From assembly GCA_028711995.1 (NCBI GenBank), contig JAQTRE010000021.1, positions 1 to 33,510 of the forward strand: a DNA stretch of 33,510 nucleotides. The letters are read 5' to 3'. Shown in pieces: positions 8,421 through 16,849 of the stretch (position 1 is its first letter; the number at the start of each line of letters is the position of its first letter). The position numbers and the translations under genes were made by a program. The notes beneath the pieces are model-generated. The model had not been told where the DNA came from and did not search any database. It saw only the letters and a list, made by a program, of their open reading frames with translations. The stretch is from Dehalococcoidia bacterium (GTDB taxonomy: Bacteria > Chloroflexota > Dehalococcoidia > SZUA-161 > SpSt-899).

Positions 8421-8466
8421 ATCTCTGTTTTCACATGGCTCGCGCCTGGTCTCTTGAGAAATCCCT

Positions 8467-9516
8467 CTACTTTGATGGGAAAGGCTGGGTGAGGGTGGAT
8501 AATCCCTTCAAACTCCGGTGGTAAGGCTTGTGCGCCACGCCCTGTTCTGTGATTATAGCAGATATGTATCGATGCGGCGTCACGTCGAAGGCTGGATTGA
8601 ACACTTTCACTCCTTCTGGCGCGATGCGGACGCCACCTATGTGAGTGACTTCATCAGGGTTCCGCTCCTCAATGGGAATCTGGTCGCCTGATTTGAGGGA
8701 GAAGTCGATGGTGCTCATGGGAGCCGCCACGTAGAAGGGGACTTTGTGTTCCTTGGCCAAAACGGCAACACTGTAGGTGCCGATCTTATTGGCTACGTCG
8801 CCGCTGGCGGTGATCCGGTCAGCGCCGACGATCACGCAGTCGATCTTCCCTTTGTTCATCAGATACCCTGCCATGTTGTCGGTGATGAGGGTTACCGGGA
8901 TTTTCTCCTGCATCAGCTCCCAGGCCGTAATTCGAGCCCCCTGAAGCAGAGGGCGGGTTTCATCGGCGAAGACCTGGATGTTTTTGCCCTGTTCGTGGGC
9001 GGCTTTGATCACTCCCAGTGCGGTGCCATACCCAGCTGTCGCTAGCGCTCCGGCGTTACAGTGGGTCAGGGTGGTGAAACCATCATGGATAAACTCGGCA
9101 CCGAACTGCCCGATGCGCCGGTCCGACTCCTCCGTCTCCTGCTCAATGCGCTTGGCTTCTTCCACCAGAGCAGACTGGATGGCCGAAATGCTGGAGCCTG
9201 TCTGGGCTACCTGTTTCATTCGCTTTAAAGCCCAGAAGAGGTTGACGGCAGTGGGTCGGGTGGCTGCCAGGTTCTGTGAAATCTGGTCCAGATCGTGGAG
9301 AAAATCCTCTTTTGATCGGGCCTTTATTCCGAGCGCTCCCAGCGCCAGTCCATAAGCCGCCGCCACGCCGATGGCCGGTGCTCCCCGCACGCGCAGCGAC
9401 TTGATCGCTTCGCACATCTGGGAATAATCGGTGATGTCCAGAAAGACGACTTCTGAAGGAAGTCGGGTCTGGTCCAGGAGTCTGATTTTTGATCCTTGCC
9501 ATTCGATGATTTTCAT
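8467..9516 (-). CDS. mtnA: S-methyl-5-thioribose-1-phosphate isomerase
   Basis: Converts methylthioribose-1-phosphate, the MTAP product, into methylthioribulose-1-phosphate. It has 349 residues and the eIF2B-alpha/MtnA fold. [17 protein letters not shown] near residue 43 is the N-terminal signature, [18 protein letters not shown] carries the catalytic Cys, and [20 protein letters not shown] carries the catalytic Asp. ATG at 9516 fits the family start but has no strong ribosome site and lies close to a palindromic repeat. The last dozen residues, [11 protein letters not shown], are translated repeat sequence, so the native C-terminus appears to have been replaced or extended by a repeat insertion. 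None of mtnB, mtnC, mtnD or mtnK is present here. Confidence 0.95.
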   Translation of the reverse strand: MKIIEWQGSKIRLLDQTRLPSEVVFLDITDYSQMCEAIKSLRVRGAPAIGVAAAYGLALGALGIKARSKEDFLHDLDQISQNLAATRPTAVNLFWALKRMKQVAQTGSSISAIQSALVEEAKRIEQETEESDRRIGQFGAEFIHDGFTTLTHCNAGALATAGYGTALGVIKAAHEQGKNIQVFADETRPLLQGARITAWELMQEKIPVTLITDNMAGYLMNKGKIDCVIVGADRITASGDVANKIGTYSVAVLAKEHKVPFYVAAPMSTIDFSLKSGDQIPIEERNPDEVTHIGGVRIAPEGVKVFNPAFDVTPHRYISAIITEQGVAHKPYHRSLKGLSTLTQPFPSK

Positions 9517-9529
9517 AATTGATACACCA

Positions 9530-9720
9530 CGTCATTCCCGCGTAAGCGGAAATCCATCCGTTGTTCCTATCGCTTCGAACCTCACCCCCCGGCCCCCTCT
9601 CCTCAAGGAGAGGGGGCGAAAAAAGAACTTGGGGGACACCCCCAAACCCCCGGCAGGGAAGTGTCCCTGCACCCTCTGTCTGTCATTGCGAGCCAAGCGA
9701 AGCAATATCTGCGTCATCTC
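9530..9720. repeat. Structured dispersed repeat, copy C, with flanking palindrome
   Basis: Fills the gap between the nuclease gene and mtnA. A GTCATTCCCGCGTAAGCGG palindrome lies at the left. Then come hairpin one (CCCCCTCTCC-tcaa-GGAGAGGGGG, 10 bp), hairpin two (TTGGGGG-aca-CCCCCAA) and an intact hairpin three (GCAGGGA-agtg-TCCCTGC). A GTCATTGCGAGCCAAGCGAA tail follows. Confidence 0.8.
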
Positions 9721-9751
9721 ACGTGTGGCAGACAAGTTCTTGCATACCCTT

Positions 9752-10435
9752 CTATTCTATTTTGTCTCGTTTGGCCAAGTTATGCCTCACGCAAAGCAAT
9801 TGGATATTCTTGGCCACCAGAGATGAACCGCCTTTAGAGTAAGGGATAATATGATCAAAGTGCAGGTTATCTTCTGACGCGCATAGAACGCACCGGCCGT
9901 TATCTCGTTTCCAAACTTCCAGTTTCACTGATGAAGGGATGAGGCGACTCTGTTCGATATCTCTTGTTTCTGCCGAAAGATTCGGCTCATCTATTATCTC
10001 CAATTTGAACTTGAAGACTCGTCGAGTGTTGCTCAGTTCCTGCCAGGCGTCAACCAATCTGAACAAGCCATTGTAGGACCATATCCCGGAGCGAATTTTT
10101 TCATAGACCCTTACAGTCTCAGCCGTATGTCCCTCTTTATGTTTAACCGCTACCTGGTAAAACAAGCCGTTTTGGGTTAATGTGCCACTGGGATTTGTCA
10201 TCGGTTGATCGGCAGCTTTAGGATCGGGTCCCTCTCTCGACCTGGAAATGTCGTGTCCCTCATAGACTAAAACTCGACCGTTTTCTTCAATCCGGTCTGC
10301 ATAAGGAGCGCCCTCTCTCAAGCTCATCAGGACGACGCTCACATTTCCTCTCAAATGATAATTCATCCCTCGCTGGAGATTAACACACTCCTCTGTGCAC
10401 ATTTCCAAGTACGAGACAATATCTCCGGGCTTCAA
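9752..10435 (-). CDS. SRA/YDG-HNH endonuclease, probably modification-dependent
   Basis: Predicted two-domain nuclease of 227 residues. Roughly residues 10-155 resemble an SRA/YDG base-flipping domain (LQRGMNYHLRGNVSVVLMS, GRVLVYEGHD, GLFYQVAVKHKEG, SGIWSYNGLFRLVDAW, the last a YNG variant of YDG). Residues 175-227 form an HNH motif with paired cysteines: CVLCASEDNLHFDHIIPYS, then KNIQLLCVRHN. Known SRA-HNH proteins recognise 5-methylcytosine-type bases and cut nearby, acting as type IV restriction, so that role is inferred. TTG at 10435 overlaps the ispG stop as TTGA, with an AGGAG site 8 nt before it, so translation is coupled to ispG. No methyltransferase is adjacent, as expected for a stand-alone type IV enzyme. 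Confidence 0.8.
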   Translation of the reverse strand: MKPGDIVSYLEMCTEECVNLQRGMNYHLRGNVSVVLMSLREGAPYADRIEENGRVLVYEGHDISRSREGPDPKAADQPMTNPSGTLTQNGLFYQVAVKHKEGHTAETVRVYEKIRSGIWSYNGLFRLVDAWQELSNTRRVFKFKLEIIDEPNLSAETRDIEQSRLIPSSVKLEVWKRDNGRCVLCASEDNLHFDHIIPYSKGGSSLVAKNIQLLCVRHNLAKRDKIE

Positions 10436-11490
10436 CCTACCAACTCCTCCACCTCTTCCATCAGCGCGCTCAGGAAATCGGCTTCTTCAACCGTGCGGAC
10501 CTTCTCGCCCTTCTTGAAGATCACCCCCCGCCCCTTGCCGCAGGCCAGCCCCACATCGGCGTCTTTGGCTTCGCCTGGACCGTTGACCACGCAGCCCATC
10601 ACCGCCACGGTGATGGGCTTTTCCATTCCGGAAAGGCGCTCCTCTATCGCGGCCGCCAGCGAATAGAATCCACTAACCACCTCGCAGCGGCCGCAGGTGG
10701 GGCAACTCACAAACTTGGGGCCGCGCTCTCGCAGATCCAGCGATTTCAATATCTCGTACCCAGCCCAGATTTCCTCGCACGGATCGCGTGTAGTGAGGGA
10801 GACGCGCAGGCTGTCCCCGATGCCTGAGTAGAGGAGTGTTCCCAATCCGACGGCGCTTTTAATGCTGCCCGCTTTGGGCAAACCAGCTTCGGTCACGCCG
10901 ATGTGCAGTGGATAGGGCATTCTTTCGGCAACGGCCTTGTTGGCTTCGATGGTTGTCAAAACGTCAGATGCTTTGAGCGAAACTTCAATGAGATCGAAAT
11001 CCAGGCTTTCGATCAAACGAATCTGCTCCAGCACAGCCTCAGCCATCTGGTTGGCCAAGCTGTCCGTTCCTCGCTTGTGCTGCAGGCTTCCTGCGTTCAC
11101 TCCGATGCGCAATGGTATTGATCGCTCTTTGGCAGCGTGGACAATCGCCGCGACATTCTCGTGGCCCTTGATGTTTCCCGGATTGAACCGGACCTGATCG
11201 ACTCCGCTCTCCATTGAGGCAATCGCCAGACGGTGATCAAAGTGAATATCGGCGATCAGGGGGACGGCAGAACGCTTTTTGATTGTAGCGAGGGCGGAAG
11301 CGGCTTCCTGATCAGGGACGGCCAGTCTGACGATATCGCAGCCGCACTCAGCCAAACATTTGATTTGCTCGGCGGTGGCTTTGGCATCGCGGGTATCCGT
11401 CTTGGTCATCGATTGGACAATGACGTTCCTTGCGCCACCCACGGTGACGTTGCCAACCTGAATGGCCTTGGAAGCGCGGCGCTTGATCAT
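10432..11490 (-). CDS. ispG: 4-hydroxy-3-methylbut-2-enyl diphosphate synthase
   Basis: Penultimate enzyme of the MEP isoprenoid pathway, reducing MEcPP to HMBPP with a [4Fe-4S] cluster. The 352-residue protein shows VQSMTKTDTRD near the start, PLIADIHFD, VRFNPGNIKG and LRIGVNAGSL in the barrel. The C-terminal cluster-binding part has SCPTCGRCE and MGCVVNGPGEAKDADVG, carrying the Cys ligands and the Glu. A longer frame exists, but ATG 11490 fits the family start MIKRRASKAIQVGNVTVGG. It lies downstream of rseP and dxr, another enzyme of the same pathway. The nuclease gene overlaps its stop by 4 bp. Confidence 0.97.
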   Translation of the reverse strand: MIKRRASKAIQVGNVTVGGARNVIVQSMTKTDTRDAKATAEQIKCLAECGCDIVRLAVPDQEAASALATIKKRSAVPLIADIHFDHRLAIASMESGVDQVRFNPGNIKGHENVAAIVHAAKERSIPLRIGVNAGSLQHKRGTDSLANQMAEAVLEQIRLIESLDFDLIEVSLKASDVLTTIEANKAVAERMPYPLHIGVTEAGLPKAGSIKSAVGLGTLLYSGIGDSLRVSLTTRDPCEEIWAGYEILKSLDLRERGPKFVSCPTCGRCEVVSGFYSLAAAIEERLSGMEKPITVAVMGCVVNGPGEAKDADVGLACGKGRGVIFKKGEKVRTVEEADFLSALMEEVEELVG

Positions 11491-11584
11491 GAGATAATGT
11501 CTCCAAAGAGATTCACCTACAGGCGAGCACAAGGATTGCCCCACTGATTACGGACAGCTGATAACTGAGCGCTGACAACTGATC

Positions 11585-12652
11585 CTAACGGAGCAGGCTA
11601 TCGCCCTGAATAATGCGGTCGATATCCTGGAGCGCCAGGAATACCATGAATCCGATAAGGATCACGAAGCCGACCAGGTGAACCAATGCTTCTTTTTGTG
11701 GCGAGACTTTCTTGCCTCTCCGCAGGATTTCCAGCACCACGAAAACGATCCGGCCGCCATCCAGCGCCGGTATGGGCAGAAGATTCACCAGTCCTAGATT
11801 GGCGCTCAGCAGACCGGCCCATATGGCAAGAGACATCCAGCCTTGCTCCGCGATCTCCGTTGTCGCCTGCCCGGCAGCGATCACTCCGCCGCCCTCGAAT
11901 GGGACATCGCCGGAAATCCAACCCTCAAATCCGTCTTTCAACGCCACATACATATCCTTGTTCTTTTCGAGTCCCAGGCGGATAGCTGTCCATGGATAGT
12001 AAGACTTTGTCTCTGTGACTGTCTTCACGTATCCCAGGCCGATTCCCAAAGCCCCTTGACCGGCTGGCGGATTTTCCCTGGGAATCATCTTCAACTCGAC
12101 CGGCTGCTGATCACGTTGAACAACCACAGTGATCTCGGAACCCAGATTGGCGTCGGTTATGTTCTTGAACTCAGTGAGTGTGGTGACATCTGTTCCGTTG
12201 ACGCTCAAAACCTCATCGCCCTTCTGCATTCCGGCAAGATAAGCGGGGGAGTCCTTTACTACCTGTCCAATCTCGATCCCTTCGGTACCGATGACCACCT
12301 GATGCGGAAGCATGAAAACGATGCTGAACAGGATAATGGGGAAGATCAGCATCACCAGCGATCCGGCGCTCAACACCAGAAGTCGGGTAAGGGGACTTTT
12401 GCTTGCCAGGCTGCCCGTTTCCGAGGGGTCCTCTTCGCCCAGCATTTTGCAGAAGCCGCCCAGCGGTATAGCGTTGATGGAATAGAGTGTCTCGCCGTGC
12501 TGCTTTCCCCAGATGCGAGGCGGAAACCCGATCCCGAACTCCTCCACCTTGACGCCCCGCCACTTGGCCGTCAGAAAGTGCCCTCCCTCATGAATGAAGA
12601 TGAGGAAGGTCAGGGTGACGATGAACCAGGGAATCGCCCAGAGCCAAGTCAT
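11585..12652 (-). CDS. rseP: RIP metalloprotease RseP/RasP (site-2 protease)
   Basis: Intramembrane zinc protease that cuts membrane-anchored regulators, such as anti-sigma factors, within the bilayer. The 355-residue protein starts with a hydrophobic helix carrying HEGGH (residues 21-25), followed by EFGIGFPPRIW and NAIPLGGF. A second hydrophobic block lies near residue 95. A single PDZ domain contains IGQVVKDSPAYLAGMQKGD. The C-terminal membrane part has NLLPIPALDGGRI, whose Asp completes the zinc site, and a final helix before the polar tail. ATG 12652 overlaps the dxr stop as ATGA and is preferred to GTG 12664, which is too close to its AAGGGG site. Target substrate unknown. Confidence 0.95.
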   Translation of the reverse strand: MTWLWAIPWFIVTLTFLIFIHEGGHFLTAKWRGVKVEEFGIGFPPRIWGKQHGETLYSINAIPLGGFCKMLGEEDPSETGSLASKSPLTRLLVLSAGSLVMLIFPIILFSIVFMLPHQVVIGTEGIEIGQVVKDSPAYLAGMQKGDEVLSVNGTDVTTLTEFKNITDANLGSEITVVVQRDQQPVELKMIPRENPPAGQGALGIGLGYVKTVTETKSYYPWTAIRLGLEKNKDMYVALKDGFEGWISGDVPFEGGGVIAAGQATTEIAEQGWMSLAIWAGLLSANLGLVNLLPIPALDGGRIVFVVLEILRRGKKVSPQKEALVHLVGFVILIGFMVFLALQDIDRIIQGDSLLR

Positions 12653-13761
12653 TTCGATCGCCACCCCTTCGCTGCTTCCCTGGCCCAGGAGTCAGCCGCT
12701 AGAATATCATTGAGAGTCGGGTTTGAGACCCGTTTGTGCTTGCCCAGAGTGTTTTCCAGCAGTTTGGGGATATCGAGGAATCCGATATCCCCGGAAAGAA
12801 AACGGTCCACAGCGATTTCATCGGCGGCGCTCAAGACGGCCGGGTGAGTATCGCCTGCTTTTCCGGCCTCCAGCGCCAGACGCAGGCAGGGATATCTCTC
12901 CAGATTCACCGGTTCCAGCTTGAGCGATTCCACTTTGTCGAAGTCGATTTTAGGCAGGGCAGGATTGGCCCAGCGTTCCGGATGGGAGAGCGCATATTGA
13001 ATCGGCAGGCGCATATCGGGCATGCCGAGCTGTGCCTTGACCGAGCCGTCGGTGAATTCTACCATCGAATGAATGATGCTGCCGGGATGGACCATCACTT
13101 TGATTTTATCGAACGGGACACCGAAAAGCCAGTGCGCTTCGATGACCTCCATGCCTTTGTTCATCAGATTGGCCGAATCGATGGTCACCTTGCGTCCCAT
13201 CTTCCAGATGGGATGCCTCAGAGCCTCCGAGGCGGTTACCATGGCCAGGTCCTCCATTGAGCGATTTCGGAAGGGGCCGCCCGAGGCGGTGAGGATGATC
13301 TGAGCAATTTTGTTGGACGCCTCTCCCTGAAGACATTGCCAGATGGCGCTGTGTTCGCTATCGACGGGCCTGATCTCTACAGCGTGTTTTTCCGCTTCGG
13401 CCATGACGATCTGGCCTGCCATGACCAGCGCTTCTTTGTTGGCCAGCGCGACGATCTTCCGTGCGCGAATTGCGGCCAGTGTGGGAAGAAGTCCGGCCTT
13501 TCCAGAGGTGGCCACCATCACCAGATCGATATCCGGGTGGCCGGCGATTTCTTCGAGGGGTAGCGATTGGTTAGTTGCCTGGGAGGAGACCAGCTTCGGT
13601 TTGAATTGTTGAGTCTGCTGTTTGAGAAGGGTGGTATTGCTTCCGGCGGCCAGAGCCGCCACTTCGAGTCTATCTGGAAATGCCTGCACTACTTCAAGGG
13701 TTTGCTGCCCGATGGACCCGGTGGAGCCCAGAATGGCCAGCCGCTTTCTCACACGATCCAT
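12649..13761 (-). CDS. dxr: 1-deoxy-D-xylulose 5-phosphate reductoisomerase
   Basis: First committed MEP-pathway enzyme: NADPH-dependent rearrangement and reduction of DXP to MEP. It has 370 residues and is complete. Seen are the NADPH loop ILGSTGSIGQQTLEVV, ALANKEALVMAG, the metal-binding VDSEHSAIWQCL, LTASGGPFRNR, and NLMNKGMEVIEAHWLF with GMPDMRLPIQYAL further on. Start ATG 13761 lies inside the end of cdsA (13-bp overlap) and the stop overlaps rseP, so cdsA-dxr-rseP are tightly coupled. This cdsA-dxr-rseP order is widespread in bacteria. Confidence 0.98.
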   Translation of the reverse strand: MDRVRKRLAILGSTGSIGQQTLEVVQAFPDRLEVAALAAGSNTTLLKQQTQQFKPKLVSSQATNQSLPLEEIAGHPDIDLVMVATSGKAGLLPTLAAIRARKIVALANKEALVMAGQIVMAEAEKHAVEIRPVDSEHSAIWQCLQGEASNKIAQIILTASGGPFRNRSMEDLAMVTASEALRHPIWKMGRKVTIDSANLMNKGMEVIEAHWLFGVPFDKIKVMVHPGSIIHSMVEFTDGSVKAQLGMPDMRLPIQYALSHPERWANPALPKIDFDKVESLKLEPVNLERYPCLRLALEAGKAGDTHPAVLSAADEIAVDRFLSGDIGFLDIPKLLENTLGKHKRVSNPTLNDILAADSWAREAAKGWRSK

Positions 13762-14543
13762 AATATGTAATAGTATACCAGAACCACGCTGAAGATGATG
13801 CTGTCCAGACGGTCGAGGACGCCGCCATGGCCGGGAATGAGGCTCCCGGCATCTTTGATGCCGGAGCTTCTCTTGAGCACCGATTCGGAAAGGTCTCCCA
13901 CCTGGGCAAAAAGGCTGAGCAGGAGTCCCAGCGGGATGAGCTTGACATAACCGATCTCATCGAGTCCGGTGATCATGCCCAGAACGATAACTGCCGCTAT
14001 GGCTCCCGCCACCCCTCCGATTGCTCCCTCCCATGTCTTGCCCGGGCTGATCGAAGGAGCCATCTTGTGTTTTCCAAAAGATCGGCCCACAAAGAAGGCC
14101 ACGGTATCTGAGGTAAAGGTGCCCAGGAGAGCCAGGAATACCCAATCCCGGCCATCATCCAGCTCTCGCAGGAGGACAAAGTGGCTCATTGTCCAGCCGA
14201 TATAGAAAGCGCCGGTGATGGTCCATGCCCAGCTCAAAAAGGCCTTTGATCTATCGGGAGTCCTGATGAACCAGATCAGAGGGAGCAGCACTGCTGTAGT
14301 GACCAGGAGCGGGGGAAGTCGCCCATCATCGGAATGGGCGCCGATGATGAAAGCCAGAACTAGTAGAAAACCCAGGGCGGAAGCCGGTTCTCCATCTACG
14401 GCCTTTGCCATCCGGTAGAATTCCACCGCCCCGAGAATGCCAAACACAGCGACGATAAGAGTGAACCAAGGGTCGCCAAACCAGATGGCGGCTATCAGGA
14501 TGGGGATCAAAACGATTGAACTGAGAACCCTCTGCCGGAGCAT
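13749..14543 (-). CDS. cdsA: Phosphatidate cytidylyltransferase
   Basis: Makes CDP-diacylglycerol from phosphatidate and CTP in the inner membrane, the branch point of phospholipid synthesis. The 264-residue protein is very hydrophobic with about seven to eight membrane segments. The family signature is complete near the C-terminus: SVLKRSSGIKDAG, then IPGHGGVLDRLDS. Also typical are SDTVAFFVGRSFGKHKMAP and ISPGKTWEGAIGG in the middle. ATG 14543 follows an AGAGG site. It lies 32 bp after uppS and overlaps dxr by 13 bp. Confidence 0.97.
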   Translation of the reverse strand: MLRQRVLSSIVLIPILIAAIWFGDPWFTLIVAVFGILGAVEFYRMAKAVDGEPASALGFLLVLAFIIGAHSDDGRLPPLLVTTAVLLPLIWFIRTPDRSKAFLSWAWTITGAFYIGWTMSHFVLLRELDDGRDWVFLALLGTFTSDTVAFFVGRSFGKHKMAPSISPGKTWEGAIGGVAGAIAAVIVLGMITGLDEIGYVKLIPLGLLLSLFAQVGDLSESVLKRSSGIKDAGSLIPGHGGVLDRLDSIIFSVVLVYYYILWIV

Positions 14544-14575
14544 GTCCTCTCAGGGATGCCTGAGGCCGGGCCCCA

Positions 14576-15352
14576 CTAGCTTCCCTTCCCTCCGTTTGGC
14601 CCCAATCCTCCGAAGCGGCGCTCTCGCTGGCTGTAATCTGCCAGGGCTATGGCGATATCTTCTTCATCGAAATCGGGCCAGAGCGTTTTGGTGTAGTGGT
14701 ACTCGCTGTAGGCTGCCTGCCAGGTAAGGAAGTTGCTCAGCCGCAGCTCTCCAGCGGTGCGGATGATCAGGTCAGGATCGGGAAGCCCGCTGGTATAGAG
14801 ATACCGGGCAATCGTGTTTTCATCGATGTCCTGGGCGGGAATTCCGTCTTTGACGATTTGCCGCACGGCGTTGACAATATCGGCGCGGCCTCCGTAGTTG
14901 AATGCCAGGTTGAGGGTCAGCCGCGTATTGTCTCGGGTCAAATCCATGGCTTCGATCACCTTGGCCCGGAGTTCCTCCGATAATCCATCGGGACTTCCCA
15001 GATGAACGAGTTTTATATTCTCCTTGTGGAGGGTTTCCAGCTCGCGATCGATGACTTCAGCCAGTATTTCCAGCAACCCCTTCACTTCCTCGGCCGGGCG
15101 GTTCCAGTTCTCGGTGGAGAAGGCGTAGAGCGTCAGGTATTTCACCCCGTGCCGGGCGAAGGCCTTGATGATGCGGCGGATGTTTTCGGTTCCGGCATGA
15201 TGGCCTTCGATCCGGGATAACCCTCTCTGCTGAGCCCACCTGCCGTTGCCGTCCATGATGATGGCCACGTGGGCGGGAACCGAGATGCTATCGGAATCGG
15301 CAGCGGCCGGCTTTGCTGCAATTGTTTTGCTGTTATTGACAACTTGATCCAT
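14576..15352 (-). CDS. uppS: Isoprenyl (undecaprenyl) diphosphate synthase
   Basis: Cis-prenyltransferase that condenses isopentenyl diphosphate units onto farnesyl diphosphate to give the long-chain carrier for cell-envelope glycans. It has 258 residues. Motifs are HVAIIMDGNGRWAQQRGL with the catalytic Asp, the downstream GHHAGTENIRRI, LTLYAFSTENWNRP, LNLAFNYGGRADI and the C-terminal RTAGELRLSNFLTWQ, where Ala replaces the more usual Ser. The first 25 residues are an Ala/Ser-rich extension of no clear function. It is first in its operon, with a good promoter 24 bp upstream of the ATG, and begins the isoprenoid/lipid gene series. Confidence 0.97.
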   Translation of the reverse strand: MDQVVNNSKTIAAKPAAADSDSISVPAHVAIIMDGNGRWAQQRGLSRIEGHHAGTENIRRIIKAFARHGVKYLTLYAFSTENWNRPAEEVKGLLEILAEVIDRELETLHKENIKLVHLGSPDGLSEELRAKVIEAMDLTRDNTRLTLNLAFNYGGRADIVNAVRQIVKDGIPAQDIDENTIARYLYTSGLPDPDLIIRTAGELRLSNFLTWQAAYSEYHYTKTLWPDFDEEDIAIALADYSQRERRFGGLGPNGGKGS

Positions 15353-15375
15353 ATTGGATAGTGCTCTCTACACTC

Positions 15376-15403
15376 ATTATACTAAAAAGCCCCATTTTGT
15401 GAA
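15376..15403 (-). promoter_or_regulatory. Sigma-70 promoter for uppS operon
   Basis: On the minus strand TTCACA (15403-15398), a 16-bp spacer and TATAAT (15381-15376), one mismatch from consensus overall. It sits 24 bp before the uppS ATG and downstream of the frr hairpin, so it would start uppS-cdsA-dxr-rseP-ispG as a separate unit. Confidence 0.75.
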
Positions 15404-15472
15404 CGGGAATGAGCGGCATCCGTTTTGCGGGGAGATGGGGGGCTGATGAGCCCCTTGGAACTTTAGAGAAAG

Positions 15473-15509
15473 AGGCGTTCCCCTGTTCGCAGGAAACAGG
15501 GGAACGCCT
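15473..15509 (-). terminator. Hairpin downstream of frr, probable terminator
   Basis: Perfect 13-bp inverted repeat (AGGCGTTCCCCTG / CAGGGGAACGCCT) with an 11-nt loop, 40 bp past the frr stop. In the direction of transcription it is followed by a modestly U-rich CTCTTTCTCT, not a clean U run. A second, smaller hairpin, GGGGCT-gatg-AGCCCC, lies at 15439-15454. The uppS promoter follows. Termination or attenuation is inferred from stem strength and position. Confidence 0.6.
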
Positions 15510-15548
15510 TGATTTCAGCAGTGTTTCTTTTGTTTGCTCTTCGACTCT

Positions 15549-16106
15549 TTAGGTTTCCAGGACTTCTGTTTCCTTGTTCTTTCCGATCTGGTTGACTTCC
15601 TCAATAAATCGGTCTGTCAATTCCTGAAGCTGGTGTGTGGCCTTCTTTTCCTCATCCTCGGATATTTCCTTGGATTTCTGCAGGTCCCGCAGTTTTTCCA
15701 GCGCATCCCTTCTGATATTTCGGATGGCGATGCGTCCTTCCTCAACTCTCTTGCGTACCAGTTTCACCAGGTCTTTTCTGCGTTCCTCGGTGAGCGGCGG
15801 TATGTTGAGCCTGATGACGGTACCGTCATTGGACGGGTTCAGGCCCAGCTCCGATTTGCGCAGGGCTTTTTCGATAGCTGCCAACGCCTGTTTATCCCAG
15901 GGCTGTATGAGGATTATTCGGGCTTCCGGGATGGCAATACCGGCAAGCTGGTTGATTGGAGTGGGAGTTCCATAGTAGTCCACCCGGATGTTTTCAACCA
16001 GTCCCGGGCTGGCGCGTCCGGTGCGTATTCCCGCCAAATCCTTCCCCAGCACTTCGCCCGCTTTGATCATCTTAGTCTCGGCCGTAGAAAGAACTTCTCT
16101 TATCAT
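15549..16106 (-). CDS. frr: Ribosome recycling factor
   Basis: Splits post-termination ribosomes together with EF-G. The 185-residue protein has the family length. Landmarks are LAGIRTGRASPGLVENI near residue 26, YYGTPTPINQLAGI, IRLNIPPLTEERRKDLVKL and the long C-terminal helix with RRDALEKLR. The start ATG 16106 has a GAGGAG site 5 nt upstream that overlaps the pyrH stop region. It is the last gene of rpsB-tsf-pyrH-frr and is followed by a strong hairpin. Confidence 0.98.
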   Translation of the reverse strand: MIREVLSTAETKMIKAGEVLGKDLAGIRTGRASPGLVENIRVDYYGTPTPINQLAGIAIPEARIILIQPWDKQALAAIEKALRKSELGLNPSNDGTVIRLNIPPLTEERRKDLVKLVRKRVEEGRIAIRNIRRDALEKLRDLQKSKEISEDEEKKATHQLQELTDRFIEEVNQIGKNKETEVLET

Positions 16107-16115
16107 TTTCTCTCC

Positions 16116-16847
16116 TCAGTTTGAGACGAGCGTTCCAATATCTTCTCCCATCACTGCTTTTTTTATGGCATTCGGTGCCAGGAGATCGAAGACAAGCACA
16201 GGGAGATCGTTTTCCATGCAGAGCGTCAGAGCGGTTGAATCCATGACCTCAAGCCGTTTTCCGATCGCCTCCATGTAGTCCAATCGCGCGAACTTTTTGG
16301 CCGTTTTGTTGGTCCGGGGATCGGAATCATAGACTCCGTCAACCTTGTTTTTCCCCATTAATAGAATGGAGGCACCGATATCAATGGCTCTCAGGGCTGC
16401 GGCTGTATCCGTGGTCATGTAGGGATTACCTGTTCCGGCGGCAAAGAGCACTACCCTGCCTTTTTCCAGATGCCGGATAGCTCTCCTTCTGATATACGGT
16501 TCAGCCACTGATTGCATGGCAATGGCACTTTGTGTTCGGACAGTGATGCCCATTTTTTCTAGGGCATCCTGGAGGGCAAGGGCATTGATTACTGTGGCCA
16601 GCATCCCGGCATAATCAGCTGTGGAGCGATCCATTCCGTTGGCTTTGGCTGCCGATCCTCTCCAGATATTTCCCCCGCCGACAACAATCGCTACTTCCAC
16701 TCCGACTTTGAGGACGGGCTCAATCTGCTGGGAAATGGTAGCTAAGACTTTGGGATCAATGCGGGCTTCGGCGCCGGATAGCCGATCCCCTGCCAAGGCT
16801 TCCCCGCTGATTTTAAGAAGAACTCGTTTGTATCGGGGATTATTCAT
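16116..16847 (-). CDS. pyrH: Uridylate kinase
   Basis: Phosphorylates UMP to UDP in pyrimidine nucleotide synthesis; bacterial enzymes of this type are hexamers of the amino-acid-kinase fold. The 243-residue protein shows [14 protein letters not shown] at the start, [51 protein letters not shown] and the C-terminal [18 protein letters not shown]. The tsf stop is 3 bp upstream and frr starts 9 bp after the stop, so it is translated from the ribosomal-protein operon. Confidence 0.98.
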   Translation of the reverse strand: MNNPRYKRVLLKISGEALAGDRLSGAEARIDPKVLATISQQIEPVLKVGVEVAIVVGGGNIWRGSAAKANGMDRSTADYAGMLATVINALALQDALEKMGITVRTQSAIAMQSVAEPYIRRRAIRHLEKGRVVLFAAGTGNPYMTTDTAAALRAIDIGASILLMGKNKVDGVYDSDPRTNKTAKKFARLDYMEAIGKRLEVMDSTALTLCMENDLPVLVFDLLAPNAIKKAVMGEDIGTLVSN

Positions 16848-16849
16848 CC

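Noticed and set aside
1261-9720. CRISPR array
   Set aside because: The repeats are several kilobases apart, vary in length and have no regular spacers or cas genes.
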